Shown: piece by piece, positions 8,917-17,084 of the stretch
Position numbering within the stretch: position 1 is the first letter of the stretch
Layout: the number at the start of each line of letters is the position of its first letter
Source of the DNA: Symploca sp. SIO1C2
GTDB lineage: Bacteria > Cyanobacteriota > Cyanobacteriia > Cyanobacteriales > Coleofasciculaceae
Direction: 5' to 3'
Length of the DNA stretch: 35,392 bases
NCBI GenBank assembly: GCA_010672925.1
Contig: JAAHFP010000058.1
Span: 1-35,392 of the forward strand
The notes under the pieces: model-generated
What the model was told of the DNA's origin: nothing
Database searches by the model: none
What the model saw: only the letters and a program-made list of their open reading frames with translations
Translations under genes and position numbers: made by a program

Positions 8917-8928
8917 CAAGTAAAGTTC

Positions 8929-9540
8929 ATGTCTTTTGACTCCTACAAAAACATTAGTGAAGTTCTTCAAGAATATAGTATTACTTCTGTAGAGGAAAAC
9001 TATATAGTAGAAACTGAGATTAATCTCCGAGATTACTTTAAAGAAGAATTAGAATTCTCTTTGAAGGAATTTATGTTTGAAGAATCAGAATATGCTGTTT
9101 GTGAAACGATAATTTTTCCCGTATTGAAAGAGGTGTACCGGAGTTACCGAGAGAAATTCACTCTCTGGAGTCACAAAGCGATCGCTTACGATGAAAAACT
9201 ATCGGGAGTCCCAGACTACATTTTAGCTAAAAGGTCGCCCTTAGGCAAAGAGATATTTGAAAAGCCTTTTTTTATTGTTGTTGAAGCCAAAAAAGATGAC
9301 TTTCTTAAAGGCTGGGGTCAATGTTTGGCTGAAATGGTGGCAATCAATAAGCTTAATGGAGCAAAAAATCAAAAGGTATTTGGGATAGTGTCTAACGGTC
9401 AACTTTGGCAGTTTGGCCAGTTAAAAAGTAATATTTTTAATAGAAATATCAGAGCCTACAGTATTTATGAGCTAGAAAATCTTTTGGCAGCAATCAATTA
9501 TACATTTCAACAGTGTGAATTAGAGCTTAGTCAGGTTTAG
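8929..9540 (+). CDS. PD-(D/E)XK nuclease-fold-like protein, paralogue 1
   Basis: This 203-residue protein of unknown role has a PD-(D/E)XK-like core: Asp96 in GVPDYIL, Glu119 and Lys121 in FFIVVEAKKDD, and Gln131 in GQCLAEM. An upstream conserved Glu lies in CETIIFPVLKEV. The same spacing occurs in the protein at 10925-11539, with which it shares (V)DYIL, VEAK and GQCxAEM. The fold suggests a DNA-acting nuclease or a relic of one, but the substrate is unknown. A MITE ends directly upstream, so transcription may start inside that element. ctpA follows after 34 bp on the same strand. No strong ribosome-binding site is seen. Confidence 0.6.
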   Translation: MSFDSYKNISEVLQEYSITSVEENYIVETEINLRDYFKEELEFSLKEFMFEESEYAVCETIIFPVLKEVYRSYREKFTLWSHKAIAYDEKLSGVPDYILAKRSPLGKEIFEKPFFIVVEAKKDDFLKGWGQCLAEMVAINKLNGAKNQKVFGIVSNGQLWQFGQLKSNIFNRNIRAYSIYELENLLAAINYTFQQCELELSQV

Positions 9541-9574
9541 CGGCTAAAATGAGAGAAAAGTAAAAATTTTAGTT

Positions 9575-10837
9575 ATGCATAAACGAGCTTTCTTAGTCGG
9601 ACTGTTAGTAATTTGCCACATTATACTTTGGTCTACTTGGTGGACACCAGCAGCTTCTGCTTTCCCAAAGTCAAGATACTCTGAGGAAGAGCAGTTGTTC
9701 TCCCAGGCTTGGCGCATTGTCTCTCAAACTTACTTAGATGATACTTTTAACCATCAGAATTGGTGGTTACTGCGTCAGAAGGCATTAAAAAAGCCACCGA
9801 AGGATCGTGAAGAAACTTACCAGGAAATTGAAAAGCTGTTAGGGACTCTTGACGAACCTTTTACACGGTTATTGCGACCAGAACAGTATCATAGTTTACA
9901 AGTCAGTACCTCCGGAGAGCTATCCGGTGTTGGTTTGCAAATTTCCTTTAATAGTCAGACTGGAGAGTTGGAAGTAGTAGCACCCATTGCCGGTTCTCCC
10001 GCTAGTGAGGCAGGAATTAAAGCCCGCGATCGCATCTTGGAAATTGATGGTACTCTAGCCTCAACCCTAACCATTGATGAAGCTGCGGCGAGGATGCGAG
10101 GACCTGCGGGTACGAAAGTTACCTTAAAAGTTCAAGCAGGGAACGAGGAGCCTAAGTATATTGAGCTAGTACGCGATCGCATTGCTCTCAATCCAGTATA
10201 TTTCACTTTAGCCCAGCAGCCGGAAGGTCTTCCAGTCGGTTACATTCGCCTCACTCAATTTAGTGCCAATGCAACAGAAGCTATCGCCGATGCTATTGAT
10301 AGCCTAGAGTCTCAGGGAGCAGATGCCTACATTCTGGATTTGCGGAATAATCCTGGGGGCTTGTTGCAAGCAGGTATCGAAATTGCTCGTCTGTGGCTAG
10401 ATGAGGGCACAATTGTTTACACCGTCAACCGACAAGGAACATTAGGTAGTTTTGAAGCCAATAGTCTTGCTCTTAACGAAGACCCCTTAGTAGTTTTAGT
10501 TAATCAGGGTACTGCCAGTGCCAGTGAAATTCTTGCTGGAGCCTTGCAGGATAATGGTAGAGCAAAGATCATCGGAGAACAAACTTTTGGCAAAGGCTTA
10601 ATTCAATCTTTGTTCGATTTATCTGATGGCTCAGGATTAGCTGTTACCGTTGCTAAGTACGAGACTCCCAACCACACAGATATTCATAAATTGGGTATTA
10701 CACCGGATGTACAAGTGCCCTTAGAACCAATTAGTTTCAGTCAGATAGGAACCGCAGCCGACAGTCAGTATCAGGCAGCAATAGAGTCGTTAACTAGTGA
10801 TGTTGAAATTGTAGGGGCGGGTTTAGCGAAAATCTAG
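9575..10837 (+). CDS. ctpA: Carboxyl-terminal processing protease CtpA (D1 protein processing)
   Basis: This 420-residue S41A serine protease cleaves the C-terminal extension of photosystem II protein D1 in the thylakoid lumen, which is needed for assembly of the oxygen-evolving cluster. A signal peptide (residues 1-29, cleavage after ASA) precedes the EEEQLFSQAWRIVSQTYLDDTFNHQNWW region typical of CtpA. A PDZ domain follows (~105-195), then the catalytic domain with Ser315 in GTASASEI and Lys340 in TFGKG. Similarity to cyanobacterial CtpA is high throughout. Oddly, the last residues (VGAGLAKI) and the stop codon lie in a dispersed GGGGCGGGTTTAG repeat, so the native C-terminus was probably replaced. 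The active site is intact. Confidence 0.93.
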   Translation: MHKRAFLVGLLVICHIILWSTWWTPAASAFPKSRYSEEEQLFSQAWRIVSQTYLDDTFNHQNWWLLRQKALKKPPKDREETYQEIEKLLGTLDEPFTRLLRPEQYHSLQVSTSGELSGVGLQISFNSQTGELEVVAPIAGSPASEAGIKARDRILEIDGTLASTLTIDEAAARMRGPAGTKVTLKVQAGNEEPKYIELVRDRIALNPVYFTLAQQPEGLPVGYIRLTQFSANATEAIADAIDSLESQGADAYILDLRNNPGGLLQAGIEIARLWLDEGTIVYTVNRQGTLGSFEANSLALNEDPLVVLVNQGTASASEILAGALQDNGRAKIIGEQTFGKGLIQSLFDLSDGSGLAVTVAKYETPNHTDIHKLGITPDVQVPLEPISFSQIGTAADSQYQAAIESLTSDVEIVGAGLAKI

Positions 10838-10873
10838 AAATTTTTACCCGAATATTCCGATCAAAACCTGCCC
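10811..10873. repeat. GC-rich dispersed repeat (GGGGCGGGTTTAG family), overlapping the ctpA 3' end
   Basis: A diverged member of the family at 31077, 33215 and elsewhere: GTAGGGGCGGGTTTAG, ACCCGAATATT, then ATCAAAACCTGCCC. Its first 27 bp are the last codons of ctpA. Confidence 0.65.
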
Positions 10874-10908
10874 AAACGATAACCTAGGGACAGAATTGGG
10901 CAGGTTTT
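10863..10908. terminator. Possible bidirectional terminator between ctpA and the convergent gene
   Basis: AAAACCTGCCC (10863-10873) and GGGCAGGTTTT (10898-10908) are perfect 11-bp inverted repeats. They lie between two convergent genes and are followed by T-runs on both strands. The 24-base loop is long for a classic intrinsic terminator. Confidence 0.45.
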
Positions 10909-10924
10909 GTAAATCGATTATTGC

Positions 10925-11539
10925 CTATTGCTTCTTCACCTCTGCAAAAGGATAAGCTAAAATACCTAAAATCTTATCTACTTCCTTGATATAGTAATCA
11001 CTCAAATCAATAAAAACCATTTGACCCGTAAGCTTCAAGAACTTCCATGCTGTACCTGTAGTTACTGCGCCATAAATACTCTTTACTTTATTTCCCTGTT
11101 GTTGATTAAATCTTTGAGCAGCTAACATTTCTGCAATACATTGCCCAAGTCCTCCTTTGATATTTTCGTTCTTAGCTTCTACCAGGGTTACTACCGGTGA
11201 GCGGATTTCATAGATTTCTCTAGAAGCAGTGAGAATATAATCACAATATCCATTTAATCCAACTTCCGGCTCAACGGTAAAATCAGTTCCAGAGAAAAAG
11301 CCTACTTGAAAGTCGAAAATGCGTCTCACTTCTAGCAGTATTGGGGAAATAATTAACTCAGAACGAGCTTTTTCTGTATTAATGGCGTTGGCTAAGGGTA
11401 AATACTCATTGAGGGTTCTTTTAAGATAGTCGCTAGGCTCGATTGGCTCTAATTCGTTGAAGAGATGCTGTGTGTCATCAACTATTAGATCAAATGCAGT
11501 TGTGACTTTCAACAAGGTTTTAAAATCACTGTATGCCAT
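10925..11539 (-). CDS. PD-(D/E)XK nuclease-fold-like protein, paralogue 2
   Basis: This 204-residue protein shares its layout with the one at 8929-9540: SELIISPILLEV near residue 60, Asp100 in CDYIL, Glu121 and Lys123 in VTLVEAKNE, and GQCIAEMLAA around 133. These match the D-(E)XK-Q pattern of PD-(D/E)XK enzymes. Identity to the paralogue is low outside the motifs, so this is not a recent duplicate. The function is unknown; nuclease activity is inference. It is convergent with ctpA. Its start codon is 20 bp from a MITE-like element, and a 51-bp copy of its 5' end is at 17085-17135. Confidence 0.6.
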   Translation of the reverse strand: MAYSDFKTLLKVTTAFDLIVDDTQHLFNELEPIEPSDYLKRTLNEYLPLANAINTEKARSELIISPILLEVRRIFDFQVGFFSGTDFTVEPEVGLNGYCDYILTASREIYEIRSPVVTLVEAKNENIKGGLGQCIAEMLAAQRFNQQQGNKVKSIYGAVTTGTAWKFLKLTGQMVFIDLSDYYIKEVDKILGILAYPFAEVKKQ

Positions 11540-11559
11540 GGTTTATTGAGAATAGTGTA

Positions 11560-11676
11560 ATATCAAGTTCGGATAATCACTCATGATAAAACTTCAATGC
11601 ACCAAGTAGATGGCAACAGAATCTGAGAATGTGTGCGTTGCCTATTTTATTGTAAGTAATCAAGCGAACTTGATAT
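11560..11676. mobile_element. 117-bp MITE-like element with 12-bp perfect terminal inverted repeats
   Basis: ATATCAAGTTCG (11560-11571) and CGAACTTGATAT (11665-11676) are exact inverted repeats bounding 117 bp with no coding capacity. A target duplication is not certain. It separates the PD-(D/E)XK gene start from the patatin gene end. It could alternatively form a long-range RNA hairpin, but terminal repeats of a short transposon fit better. Confidence 0.55.
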
Positions 11677-11684
11677 AAGTTCAA

Positions 11685-12707
11685 TTAGAACAGATGTTGA
11701 TCATTCAGCAACTGGGAGGTTGAGTGAACAAGTGAATCGAAAGACTGACGCTGAGATTGAACTGTTCGGAAGATTGGGATGATTGACTCTAAGCAGCGTT
11801 TAGCGTCTTCATAACCACGCGCTTTAAGTTCAGCGATGCGATCATTACTGAAGTCCAGTAGACTGCTGACTGAGCCAAGAATGGGAGTCTCAAGTCTGTT
11901 AATTGGTTGTTCTGGTCTGATTTCAATCACCGTCTGTTCTGAAAAATCATGACGGTTCCAGGTTTCCCCATTGTCTAGGTGAATAATAATCGCATGAGTG
12001 CATCCTTGTGCTGCCAGTGCGCCAAGCGGAATATTGTCACCTAAAGCGCCATCGACATAAAACTGTCCGTTAATTTCCCGTTGAGGAAATGCCAAGGGAA
12101 TTGCCGCGCTAGCAAGGAGTAGGTTATAGAGAGTTTCATCATCTTGAAAGTTTTGGGCGCACAACCATTGTGCTTTTGTGCCAATCCTAGCGCGAATTAA
12201 ATCGACCAAGCTCATCAGTAAGTCGTAGTCGATGCCAGGGATTTTGAGGGAAGGAAAGACTGTTACCCATAATTCTTTACCTTGTCGCAAGTTGGTTAAG
12301 TTTACAGCTTCACGCAATAGACGTTCAATGGGTTCTGGGTCAAAGATAGCTGTGTGTTTTGGTAGCAACTGTAGCTGTACCAATAAATCGAGCGACCACT
12401 TTTCAAAAGTGGGTACGGTGGTTTGAGCAGCATTGCTCAATGTTTTGAGTACTGTACTCGTATTGGGACGGAGAATGAGTTCATCACCGAGTCGATCCCA
12501 AAGTTCATTCAGGCGACGGACACCTTGATCAAAGGTTAGATTTGCAGCTAAGACAGCACCATTAAGAGCTCCAATGCTTGTACCAGCGATAATGTGGGGT
12601 TCTATGGTTGTTTCTTCAGCAATATACTTGAGCGCACCGGCTTGATACGCTCCTTTAGCACCGCCACCGACTAAGACAAATCCAACTTGGGGAGTAATAG
12701 ATTTCAT
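11685..12707 (-). CDS. Patatin-like phospholipase
   Basis: This protein of about 340 residues is a patatin-family acyl hydrolase. The oxyanion-hole glycine motif GGGAKGAYQAG, the nucleophile elbow GTSIGALNG and the DGALGDNIPL motif carrying the dyad aspartate are all present. It is therefore probably an active lipid acyl hydrolase, cytosolic or membrane-associated, with no signal peptide. ATG at 12707 lies five bases after the stop of the RdcB-like gene; a TTG at 12716 would overlap that stop by four bases. It is the last gene of the dynamin/RdcB/patatin operon, so its activity is probably controlled by, or targeted through, the two upstream products. That link is inference. Confidence 0.9.
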   Translation of the reverse strand: MKSITPQVGFVLVGGGAKGAYQAGALKYIAEETTIEPHIIAGTSIGALNGAVLAANLTFDQGVRRLNELWDRLGDELILRPNTSTVLKTLSNAAQTTVPTFEKWSLDLLVQLQLLPKHTAIFDPEPIERLLREAVNLTNLRQGKELWVTVFPSLKIPGIDYDLLMSLVDLIRARIGTKAQWLCAQNFQDDETLYNLLLASAAIPLAFPQREINGQFYVDGALGDNIPLGALAAQGCTHAIIIHLDNGETWNRHDFSEQTVIEIRPEQPINRLETPILGSVSSLLDFSNDRIAELKARGYEDAKRCLESIIPIFRTVQSQRQSFDSLVHSTSQLLNDQHLF

Positions 12708-12712
12708 AGGTT

Positions 12713-13765
12713 TCAACTTCTGGATAAGATAGCTATACAGTCATTAGCGGTTTCTTCAATGACGGTAGTGATAAATTCTCGTGCATCAGTGGTGCGGGAA
12801 ATGGAGTCAATGTGAGCACGACACAGAGCGAGCGCACTTTGTCCCGGTTTACTTGGTCTTGCTTCTTCTGGCAGAGTTGCCAGTTCGAGGGTTGTTCCTA
12901 ATGCAAATAATAGCGGTGTATTTTGAAGGCGCTGTTGCGGGATTGAACGAACTTTGAGTAAGGCAGCTATTAAGGTGCGATCGCTTTCTGCCATTTCTCT
13001 CCAAGAATGGTCTAGTAAGTCAGCGAGTCCAAAGAAGCTTTTAGGTAGTTGTTTGCTGATAGAGAGGATTTTATTCACCAGTAACGAGCGATACTGAGTT
13101 GTATCTCCGGTTTCCAGTTCATAAGTAGCAACGGAACTGCTGAAGACTTCCCGCGCTAATAGGGGAACTTGCACAGCCCAAGGCAGTTTGGTGTACGTTT
13201 GTTCTGCTGCCCAAGTGGTTACAATTCGGTTTAAGTCTTCACTAGCAGCAACCCGCACCTCTAACTTCCGCACTCGTGCTTCTAGTTCATTGATTCGTGT
13301 GCCAACCTGTTGAGCAAGGCGATCAAGTCCTTGACTTAGTCCCAGCAGTGCTTCTTCTTGTATTTGCACTCGTTGCTTCTGGTCGCGAATGGCGTTGCGT
13401 GCTTCTAGTAATGACTTTTGGGTAAGTTCTAGGGCAATTTGGCTAATGTCAAGTGAGTCACTTAATTCTAATACCCACTGATATAGTGCTTCTTGTCCAG
13501 CGATGAGATTGCCGTCTAGAAGGATTTGGCGTTTGCGATCGCTTCCATCCAGGGTATCTATTAGTTGTCCGAAGAAGCCCCGATTTTTGCGATAGCGGAT
13601 GAGATCTTTGCTGACTTGTATACCATTGACAAGATCAATTAGGGCTTTATCGCCAACTACAGGAATTCTGCGCTGTAGTTCTTCAAGGGAACGAGTAGAT
13701 GGTCTAGGGATACGTGCATTTTGTCCTAGTTTGTCTGATGCACGGGAATATGAAAAGTTAGTCAT
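12713..13765 (-). CDS. RdcB/YjcZ-like protein with central coiled coil
   Basis: This protein of about 350 residues resembles the YjcZ family, named diguanylate cyclase regulator RdcB after E. coli. The call rests on general resemblance and on its position next to a YjdA/CrfC-like dynamin, as yjcZ is in E. coli. Around residues 110-180 there is a long heptad-rich segment (ELTQKSLLEARNAIRDQKQRVQIQEE and onward to RINELEARVRKLEVRV) that should form a coiled coil. The rest is helical with no membrane segment. ATG at 13765 overlaps the dynamin stop as TGATG and has AGAGG upstream; a GTG at 13768 is also possible. A role in c-di-GMP control here is unproven; it may be an adaptor between dynamin and phospholipase. 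Confidence 0.6.
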   Translation of the reverse strand: MTNFSYSRASDKLGQNARIPRPSTRSLEELQRRIPVVGDKALIDLVNGIQVSKDLIRYRKNRGFFGQLIDTLDGSDRKRQILLDGNLIAGQEALYQWVLELSDSLDISQIALELTQKSLLEARNAIRDQKQRVQIQEEALLGLSQGLDRLAQQVGTRINELEARVRKLEVRVAASEDLNRIVTTWAAEQTYTKLPWAVQVPLLAREVFSSSVATYELETGDTTQYRSLLVNKILSISKQLPKSFFGLADLLDHSWREMAESDRTLIAALLKVRSIPQQRLQNTPLLFALGTTLELATLPEEARPSKPGQSALALCRAHIDSISRTTDAREFITTVIEETANDCIAILSRS

Positions 13766-16173
13766 CACTCACCTCTCATGAATTGGTTTGTCCGCTCGAT
13801 ATAAGCATCTGCTTTTTTGATGTGTTCAGTTGCTTTTGGAACTAGAGAGCTAAGTTGCTCTACTAATTTCTTTTTTTCTTCAAGGGAAAGTTGCTGATCT
13901 GCCTGTGCTTGCTTTAAACTGTCTCGATAGTTACGGAGATAAGTATCAAGACCTTCAAAAAAGATATCAATACGCTGCTGGAAATCTTCATCAAGATATT
14001 TGGTAATTCCTTGATTAATACTGTTAACACTTGCTTCAATAGACTTGTTAATTTTAGTAACTAATTCTTCTAGTGAAACTGTGTAGTAATTCTCTTTTTT
14101 ATCTGGTATTTTAAATCTTTCTGTCTCTTCAAATGGAACAACCCAAAGCCAGTGATACCATGCCCTCTTCTTAATTTTTCTAGTTCCATAGCCTTGGTTT
14201 ACATAGCGAGTTTGGCTTCTGACATGAGGTTTAGCTAAAGCCATATCATCGGATTCTAAACTTGGTGGTGGCAATACCAGGTCTACATCAAAAGCTTCTT
14301 TTAATCGATTACGTGCTCGTGCAATGATTGGCTTTGTCTCTTTCTTCAAAAAATTGGTTAACCCTATACGTGCTTTTTCTATTTCTTTTCCAGTCTCTTG
14401 ACGAACACTTGATAGCAAATTTTCTGCTCTTTGTTGTGCCCAACTAATTGCCTGAGTTGAGAAATCTTCAGCTTCTCCTTCACTTTGCAACTCAACCACA
14501 CCAGAAGTTTTATATTCTAATTTAGATTTCAAGCGTCGAGAAAGCCATTTTGGGAAAATTTCAAAATCTGCAATATTTGTCAAAAACACTTCCCGCATTT
14601 TGATATCTGTTTTCTTCAAAAAGTCAGCTTGATTATAATCTTCTTCTACAAAATAGTCTTGGATGCTTACTTTAGCCTCATTCTTGAGGAGTTCAAGGAT
14701 TTCATTAAGGTTGTGCTGAAGTCCTCCTCTTATTTTATCTACTTCCCGCAATCGATTGCGGCACAATTCCAAATGAGACAAGTCTGCATCCAGCGCATCT
14801 ACCTCGTTTTGAAGTTTTTCAGCCTGCTCATAAAAAGCTTTGCTGCGGAGTCCTAAATCATCCTGTAATTCCAGTAGACGGTTACGACAAAGGTTGAGTG
14901 CAGACCTCATGGTTCGGGGAGCGGCACTTTCCATAAGCGCATTGATTGCCTTATCCAACAATGGTTTAAATCCTGATTCTTCCCAAAGATAATCAGCTTC
15001 TTCTTGTAGATCCTCTATACTTGCCTTCCTAAGTTTTGCTTCCCACCTTGCACCAAGGGCTTCTTGGGCTAGAGCTTCTGCTGTTTCCATATCAGCAATA
15101 GCAATACCAGGACGTTGTTGTAATTCTAGCATGAATGTAGCCGCAGAAAACGCTCTTATAGCCGATACTTCAAACACTCGATCTGTATCACTAGACTCAC
15201 TCAGCCCTAAGTCAGCAAATACAAACTCTTTCACTTGCTCAGGAGTCATGTCGCCCTTTCTACGTTGATCAGCCTTGTTGACTAGGACATAAAGATTTTC
15301 TTTACCCAGTAATTCGATAACTGGCTGAACTTGCTTTTTAACTTCCTCGGCTGCTTTGTTGTTTAACTGAGTGAAATCTAGGACAATCAAAACGATTGAA
15401 CTTTTCCGCAGTTGCTCAGCGACTACAGCCGTCAGTCTGAGGTTTTCTCCTGCCTCGTTAGGTCCAGGCGTATCGACAATCACCAGATTGCCCAATCTTT
15501 CTGATTGCTGAGTTCCCTGAAATCGCCAAAAGTTTGTCTCAATATATGGAACCTCTGTAAGTTGAACAAGAGGATCTTTTGAGGGGATTGAAATAGTACT
15601 ACAAAGACGGATAATGTCATTTAAACCTGTTAAAGCCTTAACAATCTCCTTACGACCAGAAGTTCTCGCATGAGTTGGAAAGCCTACTGTATCTTGTATT
15701 TGCTGTAACAGTTCTATCAGATGAGGATACTGAGATATCTTCTCCTGCATTTGCTCAGCCCCTAATTCCTTAATCTGACTTTTAAAAAACAAAAATGTTT
15801 CTTGGAACACTGACAAGATTTCGGCACTCAACGTCAGAGTTGGTTCTGTTACTTCAGCGTTAAAGAAAATCTCAGTAGGAAGGGTTGTCATAGCAGCGTT
15901 GCGGCTGGGGAGCAAGTCTTGACCGACAATCGCGTTGATAATAGTGGACTTGCCAGCCTTCATTGGCGCAACAATTGCCATTCTTAGTTCCAAGTCTTCT
16001 ACATTACGGGCTACCTCAAGAACTTCTTGCTGAAATTCTCTATACTTTGCACCAGAGCTATCAGAGCCAAGGGCTGTACTAGCATAATTCATTAGGGTAC
16101 TGATTTGCCCTAGTAGCTCTATAACGTCTTTTTGTAGCTCATGAACATTGGGCTTGAGTATATCGGAAACCAT
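13765..16173 (-). CDS. Dynamin-like GTPase (YjdA/CrfC-like)
   Basis: This 802-residue large GTPase is of the bacterial dynamin superfamily, proteins that assemble on and remodel membranes. The GTP-binding motifs are complete: G1 APMKAGKST (~69-77), G2 threonines in AAMTTLPTE (~94-100), G3 DTPGPNE (~232) and G4 VNKAD (~297). After the G domain come long helical stretches, including a coiled coil (AEKLQNEVDALDADLSHLEL, ~445-465), and a basic-aromatic patch, RAWYHWLWVVPFEETERF (~670), which could contact lipid. No transmembrane helix pair is obvious. ATG at 16173 has GGAGAG upstream. It is the first gene of the three-gene operon, and its stop overlaps the RdcB start. The order matches E. coli yjdA-yjcZ, with a patatin added. 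Confidence 0.85.
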   Translation of the reverse strand: MVSDILKPNVHELQKDVIELLGQISTLMNYASTALGSDSSGAKYREFQQEVLEVARNVEDLELRMAIVAPMKAGKSTIINAIVGQDLLPSRNAAMTTLPTEIFFNAEVTEPTLTLSAEILSVFQETFLFFKSQIKELGAEQMQEKISQYPHLIELLQQIQDTVGFPTHARTSGRKEIVKALTGLNDIIRLCSTISIPSKDPLVQLTEVPYIETNFWRFQGTQQSERLGNLVIVDTPGPNEAGENLRLTAVVAEQLRKSSIVLIVLDFTQLNNKAAEEVKKQVQPVIELLGKENLYVLVNKADQRRKGDMTPEQVKEFVFADLGLSESSDTDRVFEVSAIRAFSAATFMLELQQRPGIAIADMETAEALAQEALGARWEAKLRKASIEDLQEEADYLWEESGFKPLLDKAINALMESAAPRTMRSALNLCRNRLLELQDDLGLRSKAFYEQAEKLQNEVDALDADLSHLELCRNRLREVDKIRGGLQHNLNEILELLKNEAKVSIQDYFVEEDYNQADFLKKTDIKMREVFLTNIADFEIFPKWLSRRLKSKLEYKTSGVVELQSEGEAEDFSTQAISWAQQRAENLLSSVRQETGKEIEKARIGLTNFLKKETKPIIARARNRLKEAFDVDLVLPPPSLESDDMALAKPHVRSQTRYVNQGYGTRKIKKRAWYHWLWVVPFEETERFKIPDKKENYYTVSLEELVTKINKSIEASVNSINQGITKYLDEDFQQRIDIFFEGLDTYLRNYRDSLKQAQADQQLSLEEKKKLVEQLSSLVPKATEHIKKADAYIERTNQFMRGE

Positions 16174-16308
16174 TAACTTTACTCTCCGTAGTATTTAATT
16201 GCACTGAGGCAGAGATAATAGAATTACTGAACTGGTAAGTTTAACTTTTGCTTAGGAGATATCGCTTCAGTAAAAATACTTATATTGCTCAGTCACATAT
16301 CACAATCC

Positions 16309-16494
16309 TTAGTAATAACCACCTCGCTTTCTCAACTCCATGCCAGACTGTTCAGAAATCGCTGCTCTGAATTTATGATTTTCTTCAGGTGTGACTCGCC
16401 TCGCCCTTTCAAAAGGGAACTCAGATTCCTTCTTTATATCTTCTACATTAGCTTGGTTCAACCACTCTTCCGCATTCAACTCACTCTGTAGCAT
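16309..16494 (-). CDS. Small hypothetical protein upstream of the dynamin operon
   Basis: This 61-residue soluble, charged protein contains SEFPFERARRVTPEENHKFR and a basic end (MELRKRGGYY). I do not recognise a named domain. The RRVTPEE...FR pattern recalls small antitoxin-like proteins, but this is only an impression. An AAAGGA precedes ATG 16494, inside a CTTTGTG repeat. It is co-directional with the dynamin gene, 135 bp upstream, and could be its first cistron or a chance frame. Confidence 0.4.
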   Translation of the reverse strand: MLQSELNAEEWLNQANVEDIKKESEFPFERARRVTPEENHKFRAAISEQSGMELRKRGGYY

Positions 16495-16525
16495 CCTTTG
16501 TGTCCTTTGTGCCTTTGTGGTTTAT
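16495..16525. repeat. CCTTTGTG-type direct repeats
   Basis: Three imperfect copies of CCTTTGTG in tandem lie just upstream of the small gene ending at 16309. Similar TCTTTGTG sequence is at 29919-29946. Confidence 0.6.
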
Positions 16526-16629
16526 ATTTCCAGTCTCCATAAGAAATAATTGTTCGACAAGCTCAAGATCCCCGACTTCATTTATTTGTCGTAATTAGGG
16601 CTGGCTGTATGGACGATTCTTCTCTACTA

Positions 16630-16672
16630 TTATTATCTCCCTTGTCTCCCTTATCTTCCTTGTCTCTATTCT
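16630..16672. repeat. TCTCCCTTG-type tandem repeat
   Basis: About four degenerate 9-10 bp units (CTCCCTTGT, CTCCCTTAT, CTTCCTTGT, CTCTATT) run into the 3' end of the coiled-coil gene. Confidence 0.55.
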
Positions 16673-16950
16673 TCAGGGAGATCGGAAACCTTGGTTAAAT
16701 GGTCAATAATGTGGTTAAGAGAACTACGAAGTTCGGCAAAATTGTGATTCATATTTTGCTCTAAACGATTGATTTTTCTATCTTGTTCAGCTAGATGTTC
16801 TTCAACCTGTTCAAAAGCTTGACTAATCCAGCCTTGAGGTTCAATAGCTTGTTCCAAAGTATTGATGCTTATCTCTAGCTTGGCGAATTTTCGTGTGAGT
16901 TCGTTAATACGACGATTTTGTGCGATGGTATCTGGATTGTTCTCAGGCAT
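16666..16950 (-). CDS. Small coiled-coil protein of unknown function
   Basis: A ~94-residue protein that is almost entirely predicted helix with heptad hydrophobics: RINELTRKFAKLEISINTL, then VEEHLAEQDRKINRLEQNM and LRSSLNHIIDHLTKV. This pattern suggests an oligomerising coiled coil. No catalytic motif, signal or membrane segment is seen. Start choice is uncertain: ATG at 16950 (MPENNPDT) or ATG at 16965. It is co-directional with, but well separated from, the dynamin operon, and the last codons overlap a simple repeat. Confidence 0.55.
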   Translation of the reverse strand: MPENNPDTIAQNRRINELTRKFAKLEISINTLEQAIEPQGWISQAFEQVEEHLAEQDRKINRLEQNMNHNFAELRSSLNHIIDHLTKVSDLPEE

Positions 16951-17084
16951 GGGTAAAATTAACATTACTATAGCTGTCTAATTTTAGCGCGATCACGTAA
17001 GCCAATTTAGAGTACGGTCGCTGCTCTTGTAGGGTATGTTTATGAAATATGACGGCTTCTTCTGAGATCTTGCACGCCTAATGT

